A stretch of 51,773 nucleotides of DNA from CAZOVB01 sp964583095 (lineage in GTDB: Bacteria > Planctomycetota > Phycisphaerae > SM23-33): contig CAZOVB010000028.1 in assembly GCA_964583095.1 (NCBI GenBank), positions 1 to 51,773 of the forward strand, read 5' to 3'. The notes below the pieces were generated by a model that was given only the letters and a program-made list of their open reading frames with translations, had not been told where the DNA came from and ran no database searches. A program made the translations under genes and the position numbers. Positions 49,169 through 51,773 of this stretch are shown one piece after another. The stretch's first letter is position 1. Each line of letters opens with the position of its first letter.

Positions 49169-51613
49169 TCAGTCCGGCTGGATCTCGGCTACTACCTCCA
49201 CGGTCTCGGAGCCCATCCGGGCCGGTATGACATCTCCGTCGATCCTTTGCCCGTCCACGGTGAGCTTGACCCTGCCGGCGCAGATTCCAGCAGGCTTTGA
49301 CACCTGGATCCGGTAGGTCTTGCCCCGGAAGACTCTCTGGGCCTTATATCCGGGGCAGTCTTGGGGAAGGCAGGGATGGATTCGCAGCCCGTCGAAATCG
49401 GGCCTTATCCCCAGGATGTACTGCGTGGCGGAGACAAAAGACCAGGCAGCCGTTCCCGTCAGCCAGGAATTCTTGCCCTCGCCGAAGGTGGGCGCATCGG
49501 GTCCGGCGGTCATCTGGCTGTAAACATATGGTTCGGCACGGTAGGTATCGATGCACGCTTCCTTTGTGGATGGGCAGATCGACAGGTAGTACTCCATGGC
49601 CCTGTCGCCGCGGCCGAGAAGGGCTTCGGCGATCTGGATCCAGGTATTGTTGTGGGTGAAGATTCCGGCGTTTTCCTTGTAGCCCGGTGGGTAGGAGGTG
49701 ATCTCGCCCAACTCCACGTGATAGGTGCTGTAGGCCGGCTGCTGGAGAACCACGCCAAAGCGGGTGGAAAGGTGCTCGGCCACCGAATCCAGTGCCTGAA
49801 GGGCCTGGCCGGATTCGAGCCCTGCCCCGCCCAGAACCGCCCATCCCTGGGGCTCGATGAAGATCTTCCCTTCCTGGCAGCGATCGCTGCCGACGGGATT
49901 GCCTGCTGCGTCATAGGCGCGGAGGAACCATTTGCCGCCCCAGCCGGCCGAGGTGAGAGCTTGACGCATGTTGTCGGCCTGGTCGCTGAGACGCCGGGCG
50001 TCCTTTTCGCGGGCCAGGCTGCGGTAGATCCAACTCATTTCGTCCGCGGCGGCGCAGAAGAGGCCCGCGATCATGGTGCTCTCGGCCTGGCTTTGCCCGA
50101 TATCTCCGGCCAGTTGAAAACTCTCCCCGGGGGTTGTGGAAAAGCAGTTGAGGTTAAGGCAGTCGTTCCAGTCGGCGTGGCCGATCAAAGGCAGGCCGTG
50201 GGGGCCCAGGTTGTTGAGCGTGTAGTCCACGGAGAGTTCGAGATGGTCCAGCAGCGTAGCCTTGGAGTCCGGCTGATCGGCGTAGCCGATTTGCTCATCG
50301 AGGATGGACAAATCGCCGGTTTCTCGGATGTAGGCTCCCGTGGCCAGATGGGGCCAGAGGGGGTCGTCGTTGAATCCGCCTCCGATGTCGCTGTTGCCCT
50401 TCTTGGTCAAGGGCTGGTACTGGTGGTAGCAGGTTCCATCGGCAAGCTGCGTGGCGGCGATATCCAGAATCCGCTGCCGGGCCCGGGGGGCGATCAGGTG
50501 CACGAAGCCCAGGATATCCTGGTTGCTGTCGCGGTAGCCCATGCCCCGACCGATGCCGCTTTCGAAAAGGGAGGCAGATCGGGATAGGTTGAATGTCGTC
50601 ATGCACTGGTAGGTGTTCCAGACGTTGACCATTCTCTGGAGGTGCGGGTTGTCGATCTCGACCTGGAATGTACCCAGCAGCTCGTCCCAATAGCGCCCCA
50701 GGTCCTCGAAGGCTTCCTGTGCCTGTGAAAAGCTGCCCAGTTCTTCCTGCACCTTCCGGAAGGGGGCCTTGTTGACCACCCCGGGGCTCTGCCATTTTTC
50801 CTCGGGTGCGTTTTCCGCGTACCCCAGCAGGAAATGCATCTGCTTCTTCTCGCCGCCTTCCAGGTGCAGGTCGATCTGATGAGCCCCGATCGGCTGCCAC
50901 CCGTGGGCGATGCTTCCGGTGCAGGCGCCTTGCTCAACGGCCTGGGGATCTGCCAGACCCCGGCAAGCGCCCACAAACGCGTCGCGGGAGGTATCGAAGC
51001 CGGCGATGTCCGTCATGGCTGCGAAGTAGGCGAAATGATTCCGGCGCTCCCGGTACTCGGTCACGTGGAAAATGGCGGAATCTTCCACCTCCACCTGGCC
51101 GGTCGAGTAGTTCCGCTGAAAGTTGGTCGCATCGTCCCAGGCGTCCCAGAGACACCATTCGACGAAACTGAAAAGCTGCACATCTCGGGGCCCGTCTGCT
51201 TGGTTCTCCACCTCGACCAGCCAGACTTCCACCTTCCGCCCCGGGGGGATGAAACAGGTCATTTCAACCGCCAAGCCGTTCTTTTCGCCCCGGATTCGGG
51301 TATAGCCCAGGCCGTGGCGGCACTCGTAGGCGTCCAGGTCCGTTCGAACAGGCTTCCAGGACGGGTTCCAGACGGTCTGGCCGTCCTTGACGTACAGGTA
51401 GCGTCCGTTGGAGTCCAGCGGACAGTCATTGTACCGGTACCGCAGAAGCCTCCTGAGGCGGGGGTCCCGATAGAAGCAGTAGCCCCCGGCGGTGTTGGAG
51501 ATGATTCCCAGGAAGTCCTCACTGCCCAGATAGTTGATCCAGGGCAGGGGGGTGTCGGGTCGGTGGATGACATACTCGCGGCGGGAATCGTCAAAGCTGC
51601 CGTAGGGATTCAT
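49169..51613 (-). CDS. GH94 cellobiose-phosphorylase-like glycoside phosphorylase
   Basis: 814 residues, full length for GH94. N-terminal beta-sandwich: DDSRREYVIHRPDTPLPWIN, LGIISNTAGGYCFYRDPRLRR. (alpha/alpha)6 barrel with GYRDSNQDILGFVHL, and the catalytic Asp in GHADWNDCLNLN. C-terminal GIRPDFDGLRIHPCLPQDC. Phosphorolyses cellobiose or a related beta-glucoside to glucose-1-phosphate, sparing ATP, in the cytoplasm. No signal peptide, consistent. ATG 51611-51613. Exact disaccharide cannot be fixed by sequence alone. Confidence 0.93.
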   Translation of the reverse strand: MNPYGSFDDSRREYVIHRPDTPLPWINYLGSEDFLGIISNTAGGYCFYRDPRLRRLLRYRYNDCPLDSNGRYLYVKDGQTVWNPSWKPVRTDLDAYECRHGLGYTRIRGEKNGLAVEMTCFIPPGRKVEVWLVEVENQADGPRDVQLFSFVEWCLWDAWDDATNFQRNYSTGQVEVEDSAIFHVTEYRERRNHFAYFAAMTDIAGFDTSRDAFVGACRGLADPQAVEQGACTGSIAHGWQPIGAHQIDLHLEGGEKKQMHFLLGYAENAPEEKWQSPGVVNKAPFRKVQEELGSFSQAQEAFEDLGRYWDELLGTFQVEIDNPHLQRMVNVWNTYQCMTTFNLSRSASLFESGIGRGMGYRDSNQDILGFVHLIAPRARQRILDIAATQLADGTCYHQYQPLTKKGNSDIGGGFNDDPLWPHLATGAYIRETGDLSILDEQIGYADQPDSKATLLDHLELSVDYTLNNLGPHGLPLIGHADWNDCLNLNCFSTTPGESFQLAGDIGQSQAESTMIAGLFCAAADEMSWIYRSLAREKDARRLSDQADNMRQALTSAGWGGKWFLRAYDAAGNPVGSDRCQEGKIFIEPQGWAVLGGAGLESGQALQALDSVAEHLSTRFGVVLQQPAYSTYHVELGEITSYPPGYKENAGIFTHNNTWIQIAEALLGRGDRAMEYYLSICPSTKEACIDTYRAEPYVYSQMTAGPDAPTFGEGKNSWLTGTAAWSFVSATQYILGIRPDFDGLRIHPCLPQDCPGYKAQRVFRGKTYRIQVSKPAGICAGRVKLTVDGQRIDGDVIPARMGSETVEVVAEIQPD

Positions 51614-51773
51614 GCTTTCTCCAAAGTCTCCTGTCGGGTGTCGGGGAAAGCATACCGTTGCCGGGCAGTCTTGTCAGCGCCTCCCCGAGGGAAAAGCCAA
51701 AGAGTTTGCCCCGCGGCGCTAGAATAATTCGGGTGGTTCTTCGTGGCCAGGTTGGCTGAGAGAGGCTGCGGAC

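Noticed and set aside
51740..51773. GGTTGGCTGAGAGAGGCTGC at the right edge looks like the 5' part of a tRNA-Ser or similar RNA
   Set aside because: Only about 30 nt are in the window and the acceptor and D-arm cannot be paired convincingly; not enough to support a tRNA call.
1..51773. CRISPR arrays, IS elements, prophage genes, rRNA
   Set aside because: No regularly spaced repeats, transposase-like proteins, phage proteins or rRNA sequences were recognised on either strand.

Overview
The window is high-GC DNA and most likely comes from a member of the Planctomycetota, probably an anaerobic, sugar-using Phycisphaerae-type lineage. The evidence is: two secreted WD40 proteins with a DPLPP...RLG N-terminal motif, an ECF sigma factor with the DLTQGF signature beside an FHA-GAF-SpoIIE phosphatase, a PEP-CTERM surface protein, an XylR/AraC-type regulator, and an anaerobe-type 'orange protein' (ORP) locus. 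The taxonomic call is an inference from gene content. No rRNA gene, tRNA gene, CRISPR array, IS element or prophage was seen.

Layout. 1-8.7 kb: ilvD (cut by the left edge) with a small DUF1330-like gene, a GH4 glycosidase with a histone-like basic tail, a ThiF/MoeB-type E1 enzyme, an NtrC-type two-component pair, and the conserved rpsO-pnp pair. 8.8-9.3 kb: a lone receiver protein. 9.3-16.9 kb: a complete ORP-type locus. A PAS-sigma54 activator lies upstream of a leftward operon (ORP protein, MrpORP, thioesterase) and divergent from a rightward operon (NifX-like protein, two small Cys/Gly proteins, two ferredoxin-MinD ATPases, a metallo-beta-lactamase fold protein). The leftward operon has a consensus -24/-12 promoter. 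Both operons have an identical 15-bp palindrome-containing site about 80-115 bp upstream of the promoter element, which is the geometry of a sigma54 enhancer. 17.1-18.3 kb: an XylR-like regulator.

18.5-27.5 kb: a signalling block. It holds an FHA-GAF-SpoIIE phosphatase, an ECF sigma factor and an unrecognised 176-residue protein, then two paralogous exported WD40 proteins. The phosphatase N-terminus and the 176-residue protein share a roughly 90-residue region that I do not recognise as a known domain. This is the best candidate here for an undescribed regulatory module. 27.6-31.7 kb: two aldo/keto reductases, a sulfotransferase-like protein and a fatty acid desaturase. 32-36.9 kb: a PEP-CTERM protein, an HtrA-like protein that appears to lack the catalytic triad, an exported unknown protein and a GNAT acetyltransferase.

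36.9-38.8 kb: dnaA with DnaA-box-like sites upstream (possible oriC). 39-51.6 kb: an FMN-binding glutamate-synthase-family enzyme, a GH2 glycosidase, purB with a small L7/L12-like gene overlapping it, murD behind a complementary pair of M16 peptidases, gpsA, and a GH94 cellobiose-phosphorylase-like enzyme. GH4, GH2 and GH94 enzymes plus an XylR-type regulator point to use of plant or algal oligosaccharides. The ORP locus and the ferredoxin-like ATPases point to an anaerobic iron-sulfur-rich physiology.
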